The translations under genes and the position numbers were made by a program. From an uncultured Paracoccaceae bacterium (GTDB lineage Bacteria > Pseudomonadota > Alphaproteobacteria > Rhodobacterales > Rhodobacteraceae), in assembly GCA_947500775.1 (NCBI GenBank), contig CANMTD010000005.1, forward strand, positions 196,676 to 260,675: 64,000 bases of DNA, read 5' to 3'. Position 1 is the first letter of the stretch. Each line of letters opens with the position of its first letter. The notes beneath the pieces are model-generated. The model was not told the DNA's origin, did not search any database, and worked only from the letters and a program-made list of their open reading frames with translations. This document shows, in pieces, positions 19,283 to 29,028 of the stretch.

Positions 19283-19945
19283 ATGGGCAATTCGGTTATC
19301 TCTCTTCTGGTTCTTGCCGGTATTGCTTTGTTCCTGATTCTCAAGCTGCGATCGGTGCTTGGGACCCGCGAAGGGTTTGAAAAGCCGGTTGTCGCACGCA
19401 AAGCGTCCAGCGGACGTACCGACCGCCCCGATCTGGAAGTGATCGAAGGCGGCGTCGATGCCGATATCACCGATCACGTCCCCGATGGGTCAGAGTCTGC
19501 CAAGGCGCTGGCCGCGATGAAAATGCGGGAATCCGGGTTCAACGTCAGCGAATTCCTGTCCGGCGCCCGCGGCGCCTATGAGATGATCCTGATGGCCTTT
19601 GAAAACGGCGAGCTGGATCAGGTTCAACCGTTCCTGTCCGAAGACGTGTTTTCCAGCTTTGACGCGGTCGTGAAGCTGCGCGAAGAACAGGGGCTGATCG
19701 TCGAGGCGAACTTTGTCGGCGTGCGTGAACTGGCCCTGCAAAGCGCAACGCTGGACCGCGATACCGGCGAGGCCGAATTGAGGGTGAAATTTGTCGGCGA
19801 GCTGACATCTGCGGTGCGCAACGCCTCCGGTGAAATCGTCGAAGGCAACCCCAAGGAAATCAAACGCCAGCGCGATATCTGGACCTTTTCCCGCATCATG
19901 GGCGCATCAGATCCAAATTGGAGACTGGTGGCCACTGGGGAATGA
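19283..19945 (+). CDS. timA: Tim44/TimA-like membrane-anchored protein
   Basis: A bacterial relative of mitochondrial Tim44. The 220 residues have one N-terminal membrane helix (about 4-22), a low-complexity linker, and a C-terminal Tim44-like domain (about 80-218) starting with the helix SEFLSGARGAYEMILMAFENGELDQV. The Caulobacter homologue is called TimA; the bacterial function is not settled. The stop overlaps the mltA start. The symbol is given by family resemblance. Confidence 0.85.
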   Translation: MGNSVISLLVLAGIALFLILKLRSVLGTREGFEKPVVARKASSGRTDRPDLEVIEGGVDADITDHVPDGSESAKALAAMKMRESGFNVSEFLSGARGAYEMILMAFENGELDQVQPFLSEDVFSSFDAVVKLREEQGLIVEANFVGVRELALQSATLDRDTGEAELRVKFVGELTSAVRNASGEIVEGNPKEIKRQRDIWTFSRIMGASDPNWRLVATGE

Positions 19946-20976
19946 GGCGTGGCTTGCGCGCAGCCGCAACTGCCTTGGCATTTGCGGTGGGAGCGGGGCC
20001 GGTGATGGCCGATGCGCCAACCCAAATCCTGCGGTTTGAAGATCTGAACGGCTGGGGCGACGACAATCACGATGCCGCCCTTGATGCCTTTCTGGAAACC
20101 TGCGCGGATCTGAAAGACCCTGAATGGGGTCCCATCTGCGCGGTTGCGGAACGCCAGAACAACGCCCGCACCTTTTTTGAACTGTTCTTTCGCCCGGTCA
20201 TGATCGGCGGGCCGGAACCGGCGCTGTTCACCGGGTATTATGAACCCGAACTGAACGGCGCGCGCCGTCCGGGTGGCAAATTCCGCTATCCTCTGTACCG
20301 CAAGCCGCCAGAGCTGCGGCAAGGTACGCTGTGGCATTCCCGGACCGAGATCGAAGAACAGGGCATCCTGTCGGGCCGTGGTCTGGAAATTGCCTGGGTT
20401 GACGATCCGGTGGATGTGTTTTTCCTGCAAATTCAGGGTTCTGGCCGGGTGCGCCTGCAAGATGGCAGCGCGCTGCGCGTGGGATATGGCGGCGCGAACG
20501 GCCATACCTATCGGTCGATCGGGTCCGAACTGGTCCGCCGGGGGGTTTATGAACCGCATCAGGTGTCGGCTCAGGTGATCAAGAACTGGGTCCGCCGCAA
20601 CCCGGCCGAGGGTCAGGCGCTGTTGCGGCACAACCCATCCTATGTGTTTTTCCGCGAAGTCGGCGATGTGCCCAGCAACAAAGGCCCGCTGGGCGCGATG
20701 AACCGGTCGGTCACGACGATGCGCACGCTGGCGGTCGATCCAGCCTTCACACCTTTGGGCGCCCCGGTCTGGATCGAAAAGGGCGGGCGCGGTCCGTTGC
20801 GGCGATTGATGATCGCGCAGGATACCGGATCGGCGATCAAAGGGGCGCAGCGTGCCGATATCTTCTTTGGCACGGGCGCCAAGGCGGGCCGTGCCGCGGG
20901 CCGGGTACGCGACCCGGGCCGGATGATTGTTCTGTTGCCGATCGAGCTGGCCTTTGCGCTGGCATCCGAGGGCTAG
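19942..20976 (+). CDS. mltA: Membrane-bound lytic murein transglycosylase A
   Basis: MltA cleaves peptidoglycan glycan strands to 1,6-anhydro-muropeptides. The 344 residues start with a signal peptide (MRRGLRAAATALAFAV...VMA). The MltA domain has FTGYYEPELNGARR near residue 90 and IQGSGRVRLQDG; a C-terminal 3D domain follows, with its aspartate motif in DTGSAIKGAQRADIFFGTG. No lipobox Cys is seen, so it may be secreted rather than lipid-anchored, unlike the E. coli protein. The start overlaps the upstream stop as ATGA. Confidence 0.93.
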   Translation: MRRGLRAAATALAFAVGAGPVMADAPTQILRFEDLNGWGDDNHDAALDAFLETCADLKDPEWGPICAVAERQNNARTFFELFFRPVMIGGPEPALFTGYYEPELNGARRPGGKFRYPLYRKPPELRQGTLWHSRTEIEEQGILSGRGLEIAWVDDPVDVFFLQIQGSGRVRLQDGSALRVGYGGANGHTYRSIGSELVRRGVYEPHQVSAQVIKNWVRRNPAEGQALLRHNPSYVFFREVGDVPSNKGPLGAMNRSVTTMRTLAVDPAFTPLGAPVWIEKGGRGPLRRLMIAQDTGSAIKGAQRADIFFGTGAKAGRAAGRVRDPGRMIVLLPIELAFALASEG

Positions 20977-20979
20977 GTT

Positions 20980-21576
20980 TTGGCGCGCCGTCCCCCAAGG
21001 GGATTGACCGACGAAGAACGTGCGCTGTGGCAAAAGGTGGCCAAGGCGGCCACGCCCATGCGCCGCGATGCCCCGAAAACAGACCCTGTTGAACCGCAAC
21101 CCGCCAAACGCAAACCCGTGCCGCAGCCGGTTGCGCCCTTTCGGATGGGCGCAAAAGCCCCGCAAACCGCCCTGCCCCACGATATCCTGCCCGATCTTGG
21201 CGACCGGCTGAACGACGCACCTGTGCGGATGGATCGCAAGGCGTTCACGCGGATGAAACGGGGCAAGCTGGGCCCCGAGGGGCGTATCGATCTGCACGGG
21301 ATGACGATGGATCAGGCGCATCCGGCCCTGACCCGGTTCATCCTTGGCGCCCATTCGGATGGTAAGCGGCTGGTTCTGGTCATCACCGGCAAGGGCCGAC
21401 AGGCCCCCGATGACGGCCCGATCCCGATCCGGCGCGGCATTCTGAAAAACCAGGTGCCGCAATGGTTGTCCATGCCGCCGCTGGGGCCCGTGGTACTGCA
21501 GGTGACGCCCGCCCATCAGAAACACGGCGGCGGCGGGGCCTATTACGTCTATCTGCGCAGGTCCGGAAACCGCTGA
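20980..21576 (+). CDS. Smr domain protein (MutS2 C-terminal-type)
   Basis: The 198 residues have a proline- and charge-rich N-terminal half and a C-terminal Smr domain (about 100-195) with the key motifs IDLHGMTMDQA and LVITGKGRQ. Smr domains have nicking or RNA-endonuclease activity in characterised cases; the substrate here is unknown. A TTG start three bases after the mltA stop is the best option. The gene is convergent with, and directly abuts, the lipoprotein hydrolase gene. Confidence 0.9.
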   Translation: MARRPPRGLTDEERALWQKVAKAATPMRRDAPKTDPVEPQPAKRKPVPQPVAPFRMGAKAPQTALPHDILPDLGDRLNDAPVRMDRKAFTRMKRGKLGPEGRIDLHGMTMDQAHPALTRFILGAHSDGKRLVLVITGKGRQAPDDGPIPIRRGILKNQVPQWLSMPPLGPVVLQVTPAHQKHGGGGAYYVYLRRSGNR

Positions 21577-22680
21577 TCAGGGCGGCGCGCCCGCTGTGGG
21601 GTGCAATATGATCTGGGTCGCGTTCTGCACGGTCAGAACCGCGCCGGGAACAAGCCCGGTCCGTTCACTGCGATCCTTGCGGAAAGTCGTTTCCAGATCC
21701 GGCAGGTTGTTGAAAATACTGATCAATGCGGGCGACGATCCGATGGTGAAATGCCCCAGATCGCGTCTTCGCGAAAAATCGCTGACATCGACAATGATCA
21801 CGTCAAGATCAGCCACCCGACCCACATCGGACAGGTTTCCCAACCGGTTCCGGGTGCCGTTCACACCGGATGACAGCGCCAGCGCCCGGTCCCGTTCGGA
21901 TGCGAAAATCACAAAGGGATCGGGCAGTTTTCCGATCCGCGCGACCTGCAGGCGAAAGACATCTATGTCGATATCGGGCGACAGCAGGATAACGCCGTCG
22001 ATCGAATTCAACAGATGCGACTTTGACTTGATGGCCATCTGCCGCATCGCCTCCATCGTCAGTTGCGCCCCCAGGGAATGGGCGACGATCTGAACCCTGC
22101 GCGCGCCCACCGCATTCGCATCGGCGATCAGCCGCTCTAGCCCGTCACGGGCGAACAGCGCGCTGTCGCGGTCATGGACATAGCCAAGCGGATGCGCGGC
22201 CGAGGGCCAGGAATAATTGATGACCGCGCCTTTGACCTCAAGATCATGGGTCAGCTGCGCCTGCCGGTAAACGCCTTCGGCAAAGGTGTTGTTGAACCCG
22301 TGCACGAATATGATGATCTCGCGGTCCGCATAGGGAAGCTTGCGCAGCTCGGCGGCCAGGGACTGGCGAAAGGCCCCGGCGTCGTAAGAGGTGTGCGTGG
22401 TTGCGATGAAATGCCGGTCGGGATCGGGGTTCACGGCGGCAAGTTCCAGATGCCCGGGCTTGTGTTCGGGCGGAACAGAGATTGTCATATGCCCATAACG
22501 GACTCTGGGTGCGCGCCGCGCAAGATATTGGCCAGAGGCTTCGCGTCGGCGGGTGGTGGCATAAAACACCGACACAGGCGTGCCCACCCCGGCGGCTTCG
22601 GGCAGCACAACCGTTTGCGGCCGCGGCCCGCAGGCGGACAGGGCAAGCATCAGAAAAAAGGCCAATCGCAGCGGTATCAT
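21577..22680 (-). CDS. DUF900-type alpha/beta hydrolase, predicted lipoprotein
   Basis: The 367 residues begin with a signal peptide ending in a lipobox (LALSAC, Cys about 17), so it is probably lipid-anchored. The alpha/beta-hydrolase core has IIIFVHGFNNTFAEGVYR (oxyanion region) and the nucleophile elbow AHSLGA with Ser at its centre. This matches the DUF900 esterase/lipase group. The substrate is unknown. The ATG at 22680 is preferred to the TTG two codons upstream. Confidence 0.85.
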   Translation of the reverse strand: MIPLRLAFFLMLALSACGPRPQTVVLPEAAGVGTPVSVFYATTRRREASGQYLARRAPRVRYGHMTISVPPEHKPGHLELAAVNPDPDRHFIATTHTSYDAGAFRQSLAAELRKLPYADREIIIFVHGFNNTFAEGVYRQAQLTHDLEVKGAVINYSWPSAAHPLGYVHDRDSALFARDGLERLIADANAVGARRVQIVAHSLGAQLTMEAMRQMAIKSKSHLLNSIDGVILLSPDIDIDVFRLQVARIGKLPDPFVIFASERDRALALSSGVNGTRNRLGNLSDVGRVADLDVIIVDVSDFSRRRDLGHFTIGSSPALISIFNNLPDLETTFRKDRSERTGLVPGAVLTVQNATQIILHPTAGAPP

Positions 22681-22735
22681 CCGCAATCCAGTCGTTTGAC
22701 GGTGTCAGGGGACGATAATCGCCCGGATGTGAAAC

Positions 22736-24043
22736 TCACAAGACATAGCGGCTCATATCGGCGGATTTCGTCAGTTCGCCCAGATTTTCGTCCACGAAAC
22801 CGGCATCGACCACCACTTCTTGCCCGGCGCGGTCAGGCGCGTTGAAGCTAAGTTCTTCGAACACCCGTTCCATCACCGTGTACAAACGGCGTGCGCCGAT
22901 GTTTTCGATGCTTTGGTTCACATCGGCGGCGATCTTGGCCAAAGCGGCGATACCGTCGTCGGTAAAGCTGACGGTGACCTCTTCGGTGTTCATCAGGGCG
23001 GTGTATTGCCGGGTCAGCGCATTGTCGGTTTCGGTCAGGATACGCACGAAATCGCCTTCGGTCAGCGCGCGCAATTCCACCCGGATCGGCAAACGCCCCT
23101 GCAGTTCGGGCAACAGGTCGGACGGTTTGGCGATGTGAAACGCGCCGCTGGCGATGAACAGCACATGGTCGGTTTTGACCGGTCCGTATTTTGTGGACAC
23201 GGTGGTGCCTTCGATCAGGGGCAGCAGATCGCGCTGTACGCCTTCACGGCTGACATCGGCGCCGCGCGCATCGGACCGGGCGCAGACCTTGTCGATTTCG
23301 TCCAGAAACACGATGCCGTTTTCCTGAACCGCATCCAGCGCGGCGCGGTTGACGGTTTCATCGTCCAACAGCTTGTCTGCCTCTTCGCCGATCAAAAGGT
23401 CATAGCTTTCGGCGACGGTCAGCTTGCGTTTCACGGTGCGCCCGCCAAAGGCTTTGCCGAACAGATCGCCGATGTTCATCATGCCGCCCATCTGCCCGGG
23501 CTGGCCGGGAATTTCAAAGGCGGGCATGGGGTTTGAGGTATCTGCGACCTCCAGCTCGATCACGGTGTCGTCCAGCTCGCCCCGCTTCAGCTTGCCGCGG
23601 AACATTTCACGGGTCTGTTCGCGGGCGTCGGTGCCTGCAATCGCTTCGATCACACGTTCTTCGGCGGCTTCGTGCGCGGCGGCTTTGACATCTTCGCGCA
23701 TCCAGTCGCGGGTCTGGGCGATGGCGCTGTCGACCAGATCGCGGATGATCTGTTCCACGTCGCGCCCGACATATCCGACCTCGGTGAATTTGGTCGCTTC
23801 GACTTTGATAAAGGGCGCGCGGGCCAATTTCGCCAGACGGCGGCTGATTTCGGTTTTGCCAACCCCGGTCGGTCCGATCATCAGGATGTTTTTCGGATAC
23901 ACCTCGTCCCGCAGATCGGTATCCAGCTGTTTGCGGCGCCAACGGTTGCGCAGCGCCACGGCGACGGCGCGCTTGGCGTCATTCTGACCGATGATGAAAC
24001 GGTCAAGCTCGGATACAATCTCGCGGGGGGTCAGGTCAGTCAC
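22736..24043 (-). CDS. hslU: ATP-dependent protease ATPase subunit HslU
   Basis: HslU (ClpY) is the AAA+ unfoldase that feeds HslV. The 435 residues begin [20 protein letters not shown]; Walker A GPTGVGKT is at 57-64, and [19 protein letters not shown] (the GYVG pore loop) follows. Walker B is in [10 protein letters not shown], and the C-terminal tail ends SRYVL, which docks into HslV. Unusually, hslV is not adjacent: an opposite-strand DM13 gene lies between. A sigma-32-type promoter is predicted upstream. Confidence 0.97.
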   Translation of the reverse strand: MTDLTPREIVSELDRFIIGQNDAKRAVAVALRNRWRRKQLDTDLRDEVYPKNILMIGPTGVGKTEISRRLAKLARAPFIKVEATKFTEVGYVGRDVEQIIRDLVDSAIAQTRDWMREDVKAAAHEAAEERVIEAIAGTDAREQTREMFRGKLKRGELDDTVIELEVADTSNPMPAFEIPGQPGQMGGMMNIGDLFGKAFGGRTVKRKLTVAESYDLLIGEEADKLLDDETVNRAALDAVQENGIVFLDEIDKVCARSDARGADVSREGVQRDLLPLIEGTTVSTKYGPVKTDHVLFIASGAFHIAKPSDLLPELQGRLPIRVELRALTEGDFVRILTETDNALTRQYTALMNTEEVTVSFTDDGIAALAKIAADVNQSIENIGARRLYTVMERVFEELSFNAPDRAGQEVVVDAGFVDENLGELTKSADMSRYVL

Positions 24044-24078
24044 GATTTGAAACCTTTCAGGCAGTCAACTGGTCAGCT

Positions 24079-24106
24079 AGGTAAGCGCCCCGCAGAAAAA
24101 CGCAAC
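24079..24106 (-). promoter_or_regulatory. Candidate sigma-32-type promoter of hslU
   Basis: Minus strand: GTTG, then 17 bases, then CTTACCT. This is one mismatch in each element from the alphaproteobacterial heat-shock pattern CTTG-N17-CYTATNT. It lies about 36 bases upstream of the hslU start. Sequence prediction only. Confidence 0.3.
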
Positions 24107-24215
24107 CGTTATCGCATAAATGGATCGCGACCGATCACGTCACGGCGAGGTGGGTTTTATTGTCGCAGGCGCGGCATATTCTTGTTTCATGGATTTAGCG
24201 CGAAAAGGATACCCT

Positions 24216-24605
24216 ATGACAACCCGCAGAACATTTCTGAAAACATCCATGGCAATGGCCGCAGCGGTCGTAGCAGGCCCTAGTCTGGCGGCAGGCCACG
24301 GGCGGCTTGGCCAGTTCACCGGCAAAAGCAACCATGTAACCAGCGGCCAGGCCGAAATCGTCACCCAGAACGGCAAATCGACCGTGCATCTGCTGTCCGA
24401 TTTCAAATTCGACGGTGCGCCCGATCCCAAGGTCGCGCTGGGCCAGAACGGGTATGACAAATCCACCATTCTTGGCGCGCTGAAAAGCAATTCGGGCAAG
24501 CAAAGCTATGAGGTGCCCGCCAGCATCGATGCCAGCAAGATGAACGAGGTCTGGATCTGGTGCGAAAAGTTCAACGTACCCTTGGGTGTGGCCAAGATTA
24601 ACTAG
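24216..24605 (+). CDS. DM13 domain protein with Tat signal
   Basis: The 129 residues begin [21 protein letters not shown], a twin-arginine export signal (RRTFLK), followed by a single DM13 domain (about 35-128). DM13 hallmarks are visible: [35 protein letters not shown] and the conserved Cys in [15 protein letters not shown]13 domains have been proposed to act in periplasmic or extracellular electron transfer, but the function is unproven. The ATG at 24216 has AAGGA 7-8 bases upstream. It sits between hslU and hslV on the opposite strand, and its last 4 bases overlap hslV. Confidence 0.87.
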   Translation: MTTRRTFLKTSMAMAAAVVAGPSLAAGHGRLGQFTGKSNHVTSGQAEIVTQNGKSTVHLLSDFKFDGAPDPKVALGQNGYDKSTILGALKSNSGKQSYEVPASIDASKMNEVWIWCEKFNVPLGVAKIN

Positions 24606-25159
24606 TTGCCGATTGTTTCAACTGTAAGATTGCCGTTGGTATAGACACATATATCAGCGGCAATCGCCATCGCGCGGCGCGCCACCGCTTCGGCGTCCAG
24701 ATCGGTTTCCATCAACCCGCGCGCCGCCGCCAAGGCGAAATTCCCGCCTGATCCGATGGCGGCCACGTCGTGTTCCGGTTCCAGCACATCGCCCGCACCG
24801 GTGATCACATAGATTTCCGACCCGTCGCTGACGATCAGCATCGCCTCAAGCTTTTGCAGATATTTGTCGGTGCGCCAGTCCTTGGCCAGTTCGACGGCTG
24901 CGCGCTGCAACTGCCCCGGCGTCGCCTCAAGCTTGGCCTCCAGCCGTTCCAGCAGGGTAAAGGCATCCGCCGTCGATCCGGCAAAGCCGCAGACCACGTC
25001 ATGCCCGCCGGGCGACAGGCGGCGCACCTTGCGCGCGGTGCCCTTGATGACGGTCTGGCCAAGGCTGACCTGACCATCGCCCGCGATCACCACCTTGCCC
25101 CCGCGTTTCACGCCAAGGATTGTGGTTCCGTGCCATCCGGGGAACTGATCGTCTGCCAT
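24602..25159 (-). CDS. hslV: ATP-dependent protease peptidase subunit HslV
   Basis: HslV (ClpQ) is the threonine peptidase of the HslUV complex. The 185 residues contain the HGTTI motif, where the first Thr (about 12) becomes the catalytic N-terminus after processing, then [12 protein letters not shown] and the KVRRL motif. I chose the ATG at 25159 (GGAGA 5 bases upstream) over an ATG four codons earlier. It is separated from hslU by the opposite-strand DM13 gene. Confidence 0.96.
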   Translation of the reverse strand: MADDQFPGWHGTTILGVKRGGKVVIAGDGQVSLGQTVIKGTARKVRRLSPGGHDVVCGFAGSTADAFTLLERLEAKLEATPGQLQRAAVELAKDWRTDKYLQKLEAMLIVSDGSEIYVITGAGDVLEPEHDVAAIGSGGNFALAAARGLMETDLDAEAVARRAMAIAADICVYTNGNLTVETIGN

Positions 25160-25182
25160 GCGGGTCTCCATCCTGTGTTGGG

Positions 25183-25214
25183 CTTATATGGCGCGGCTGT
25201 TCCTGCCGCACAAG
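25183..25214 (-). promoter_or_regulatory. Candidate sigma-32-type promoter of hslV
   Basis: Minus strand: CTTG, then 19 bases, then CCATATAAG, about 24 bases upstream of the hslV start. It resembles the heat-shock pattern, though the spacing is slightly long. Sequence prediction only. Confidence 0.35.
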
Positions 25215-25220
25215 CACCCC

Positions 25221-25246
25221 ATGAAAAAGGGGCGCCAAAGCGCCCC
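25221..25246 (-). terminator. Rho-independent terminator of trxA
   Basis: GGGGCGC (25229-25235) pairs with GCGCCCC (25240-25246) around a 4-base loop. On the minus strand the stem is followed by a T-run (TTTTTCAT), so it terminates leftward transcription from trxA before hslV. Confidence 0.8.
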
Positions 25247-25269
25247 GAATTCGATCCGTGAAACCGGGT

Positions 25270-25590
25270 TCAGATGGATTCGTTGATCCAGCTTTGCAGG
25301 GCCGCCTTGGGCGCCGCGCCGATTTTGTTGGATACCACTTCGCCGCCTTTGAACAGGAACAGCGCAGGAATACCGCGCACGCCCATCTGAGCCGGGGAAT
25401 TGGGGTTTTCGTCAACGTTGATTTTGACGATTTTGACCTTGCCGTCCATTTCGGCTGAAATCTCTTCCAGGGCCGGGCCGATCTGTTTACAGGGTCCGCA
25501 CCATTCGGCCCAGAAATCCACGACCACGGGGATATCGGCGTTTTTTACTTCGGCGTCGAATGTATCGTCAGTCACTGCGACGGTTGCCAT
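25270..25590 (-). CDS. trxA: Thioredoxin
   Basis: Cytoplasmic thioredoxin, 106 residues, reducing protein disulfides with electrons from thioredoxin reductase. The active site WCGPC puts the redox cysteines at 31 and 34, with the conserved cis-Pro in RGIPALFLF. The ATG at 25590 (MATVAVTDD) has GGAGA upstream; the frame is open six codons further. It lies downstream of addA, and a strong terminator follows. Confidence 0.97.
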   Translation of the reverse strand: MATVAVTDDTFDAEVKNADIPVVVDFWAEWCGPCKQIGPALEEISAEMDGKVKIVKINVDENPNSPAQMGVRGIPALFLFKGGEVVSNKIGAAPKAALQSWINESI

Positions 25591-25626
25591 GATGGGTCTC
25601 CTTGGCACATGCGTTGGATGCGAAAC

Positions 25627-28600
25627 CTAAGTAGCGGGCCCCGCCCCGTCAAGGGTAGCAGCGCGGCGTAACGCCGCCGTGATCAATGAATTGGGCAGCG
25701 GCATCAGCGTGGCCGTGCGGGTCCAAAGAATGGCGGTGCGGATGGTGTGGTCCGGATAGATCTGCGCAAGGGCGGCGGCATAGGCCCCCATCTGGCGCAA
25801 CAGCCCCTCGGGCACATCCTCGGGCTGGGGCGGAACCACGGCGTTTGATTTGAAATCGACGGCCAGAATATCGGTATCGGAAACGATCAGCCGGTCAATC
25901 GCGCCTGATATCCGCTTGTCGTCCAGATCGGGCAATGTGGCGGTGATGTCGACCTCTGCCAAGGCGTCGGGCGCAAAGATATCGGCGAATTCCGGGTGGG
26001 TCAGAGTATGGGTGGCTTCGGTCAAAACAGGCTCTAACGCACCACCATTCAAGGCGTATTCGCCGTCTTTCAGCAGTAGCGCGGCCATCTCGGGCCATGT
26101 CGCCTGTTCAAACGCGGGCAGGTGTTCCAACAGGCGGTGCACCTGGCGGCCGCGCCGCAAAGCAGCCTCTTCGTCCTGTTCGCCGCCATCCGCATAGATC
26201 GCCTTGGCCCCACCCAGATCAGAGGGCGCCAATGGCGCCTCGGGCCGGGGCGGAAGGGCTGCCTTTTGCTTGGCCCAATCGGGCAATGCGGCGTGTTCGT
26301 CCGGGACCAGCCCGTCCGCATCGGCGGCGCCCTTGTCCCAAGACCCGGTTTCCATCCGCAACCCGGTGCCAAAGCCGAAATCGTGATCCACGGCCCCGGA
26401 TCGTTCCATCCCATCGGCAATCTGTTGATACCAGCTGCCGCCCTTGCCCAGATCACCGGCGGCACAGACGATCAGCCATTGTTCGGCCCGCGTCATCGCA
26501 ACGTACAACAGGCGCTGGCGTTCTTCTTCCTGCCGCGCGATCAACTGGTCGCGGGCCTGTTTCAGAATGGCGGGGCTGTCTGCTGCGGGCGTCTTCCAGG
26601 CGGGGATGTCATCCGATATGGTAAAAATCTCATCCCGGATCTGGATGGTGCGTTGCCCGGTGTCGGGCAGGATCACGATCGGCGCCTCCAACCCTTTGGC
26701 GCCATGCACGGTCATCACCCTGATCTGGTCGCTGGCGCTGTCCAACTGGCGCTTGATTTCGACATCGTCGGTTTCCAGCCAGGTCAGGAATCCGGTCAGG
26801 CTGGGCACTTCCATCCGTTCATAGGCCAAGGCCTGCGCCAACAGCGCGTCGATGCCATCCTGCGCCTCGGCTCCCAGCCGCGCGATCAGGTTCCGCCGCC
26901 CGTTAAAGCGGGTCAGGATGCGTTCGATCAGGTCATAAGGGCGCAGAAAATCGGCGTCGTCGCGCAGCGCGCTTAGCCTCTGATGTGTCTCTGTATAGGC
27001 GGAACTTTGGTTGCGCAGCGTTTCCCACAGGTATTTCTCCGTGCGCCCCGCCGCCAGCTTGTATATCGCCGCCTCGTCCCAGCCGAACAATGGGGACCGC
27101 AGGGCGGTGGCTAGCGAAAGGCTGTCCTCGGGCGTGGCCAGAAACGACAAAAGCGCCGCCAGATCGCGCACCGCAAGCTCACCCCCGATCTTCAACCGGT
27201 CGGCCCCCGCAATATCCAGCCCCGCCGATTTGCACGCGCGAATGATTTCGTGAAACAGATCGGACCGGCGCTGAACCAGGATCAGGAAATCGCCGGGCCG
27301 GACCGCGCGACGCAGAGTTTTGCCATCGCGTTCGTCGCCCAAGGTATCGCCGCGTGCGATCATCGTCTTGATCTGCTCGGCGATACGCGCGGCCAGCTGT
27401 ACAGCGTGGTGCCCCGGCGCAATCGTATCCACCGGATCGGCCCAATGCGGTTTTTCCACATCCTCGGCCTTTTCGATCACCGGCCACAGGTCGGCACGAC
27501 CGGGCAGATCGGTTTTGAACGCGCGATGGATCACCTCGCGCCCCAACCCGCGACGCGCCCCTTCGTGAAAGGTGTTGTCGACCAGCGTCAGAATGGCATC
27601 GGCAGATCGGAAGGAATATTCCAACAGCAGATCCTGCAACGGCGTTGCGACATCCTTCAGCCGCGCGCCGAAATGATCCTTCATCCGGTCGAATCCGTCC
27701 GGGTCGGCGCCCTGAAATGAATAAATCGACTGTTTCTTGTCGCCCACGACAAAAATCGTGCGCCTTACATCGGGGCGCGTGCCCTGCCCCGTGGTGAATT
27801 CCTGCGCCAGAAGGTCGATCACCTGCCACTGGACCGGGCTGGTGTCCTGCGCCTCGTCGACCAAGATGTGATCGATACCGCCGTCCAGCCGGTACAGCAC
27901 CCATTCGGCCACGCCCGGATCGGTCAGCAAATCGCGCGCTTTCAGGATCAGATCGTCAAAATCAAGCCAGCCGTGGCGCTGTTTACGCTGCTGATAGGCG
28001 GGCAAAAACACGGCGGCAAAGCGGTGCAGCGCCAGGGTTTTCTGGGCGGCGGACAGGGCCAATCGATTTTCACGAGCCCCTTCAACCCGCGCCATCAAAT
28101 CGTTCAGCTCCGGCATCATACCGGCAATTTTTGCCTGCGTCGCCTTGGTCGGAACAGAGCCTATCTTTGCGGAAAACGGCTCTTTTGCGTTGGGGCCGGT
28201 CAGGAACACCGACTCAAATTCGGGAAGCGCCGCAAGCGTTGGCGGGGACAGCGATACCCCGGCCAGACGATCCGCCGCCTTGATGTCATTGGCCGATCCG
28301 GCCCGAAGCGCAGGCAGAAGGCTGGCGAACAAAGCGCCCTCGCCGCCCAGAAACACCGAGCCCAGCAGATCAGCCTCGGAATACCCGGGGGCAAGGTTGA
28401 ACAGCTGCCAGATCGACGCCGGATCAACGGTCTTTGGAAACCCGGCGCGGTGCTTGGCGATCTCAGAGGTCAAATCGTCCAGCGCCTCGCCCGTGAAAAG
28501 CTTGGCGATCCCGTCAAAGGCATCCTGCGACCGTTCGGCCAGTTCCTCGACGATCTCTTCGCGCAGGCGCCGCGCCGCACGGTCGTCCATTTCCACGAAC

Positions 28601-29028
28601 TGCGGGGACACCCCGGCCTCTAATGGGAACCGTCGCAGCAAAGATGCGCAAAACGAATGGATGGTCTGGATTTTCAGCCCGCCGGGCGTTTCAATGGCGC
28701 GGGCAAACAGGCGCCGCGCCTTGCGCAGGGTTTCACCGTCCAGCCGATCCTCGACACCCAGATCATGCAGTTTTTTGCCCAGCTCAGCGGCGTCCAGCAT
28801 TGCCCATTCGCCCAGCCGACGGAACAGCCGGTTCTGCATCTCGCTGGCGGCGGCCTTTGTATAGGTCAGGCACAAAATCCGTTGCGGAGGCACGTCGTCC
28901 AGCAACAAACGCGCAACCCGGTCGGTCAGAACGCGGGTCTTGCCCGATCCCGCATTGGCCGACAGCCAGGTGGACTGTCCCGGATCGGCGGCCTGGACCT
29001 GTCGTTCGGTTGCTGCATCGCGTTTCAT
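25627..29028 (-). CDS. addA: Double-strand break repair helicase-nuclease AddA
   Basis: AddA is the UvrD-type helicase and nuclease subunit of AddAB, the alphaproteobacterial counterpart of RecBCD. The protein has 1,133 residues. Walker A is SANAGSGKT (23-31), helicase motif II appears as ILVDEAQDTSPVQW, and motif VI as LLYVAMTRAEQWL. The C-terminal nuclease domain carries ILAVDFKSNA and the QMGAYAAAL helix. The start ATG at 29028 overlaps the addB stop (ATGA); upstream in-frame codons lie inside addB. Confidence 0.95.
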   Translation of the reverse strand: MKRDAATERQVQAADPGQSTWLSANAGSGKTRVLTDRVARLLLDDVPPQRILCLTYTKAAASEMQNRLFRRLGEWAMLDAAELGKKLHDLGVEDRLDGETLRKARRLFARAIETPGGLKIQTIHSFCASLLRRFPLEAGVSPQFVEMDDRAARRLREEIVEELAERSQDAFDGIAKLFTGEALDDLTSEIAKHRAGFPKTVDPASIWQLFNLAPGYSEADLLGSVFLGGEGALFASLLPALRAGSANDIKAADRLAGVSLSPPTLAALPEFESVFLTGPNAKEPFSAKIGSVPTKATQAKIAGMMPELNDLMARVEGARENRLALSAAQKTLALHRFAAVFLPAYQQRKQRHGWLDFDDLILKARDLLTDPGVAEWVLYRLDGGIDHILVDEAQDTSPVQWQVIDLLAQEFTTGQGTRPDVRRTIFVVGDKKQSIYSFQGADPDGFDRMKDHFGARLKDVATPLQDLLLEYSFRSADAILTLVDNTFHEGARRGLGREVIHRAFKTDLPGRADLWPVIEKAEDVEKPHWADPVDTIAPGHHAVQLAARIAEQIKTMIARGDTLGDERDGKTLRRAVRPGDFLILVQRRSDLFHEIIRACKSAGLDIAGADRLKIGGELAVRDLAALLSFLATPEDSLSLATALRSPLFGWDEAAIYKLAAGRTEKYLWETLRNQSSAYTETHQRLSALRDDADFLRPYDLIERILTRFNGRRNLIARLGAEAQDGIDALLAQALAYERMEVPSLTGFLTWLETDDVEIKRQLDSASDQIRVMTVHGAKGLEAPIVILPDTGQRTIQIRDEIFTISDDIPAWKTPAADSPAILKQARDQLIARQEEERQRLLYVAMTRAEQWLIVCAAGDLGKGGSWYQQIADGMERSGAVDHDFGFGTGLRMETGSWDKGAADADGLVPDEHAALPDWAKQKAALPPRPEAPLAPSDLGGAKAIYADGGEQDEEAALRRGRQVHRLLEHLPAFEQATWPEMAALLLKDGEYALNGGALEPVLTEATHTLTHPEFADIFAPDALAEVDITATLPDLDDKRISGAIDRLIVSDTDILAVDFKSNAVVPPQPEDVPEGLLRQMGAYAAALAQIYPDHTIRTAILWTRTATLMPLPNSLITAALRRAATLDGAGPAT

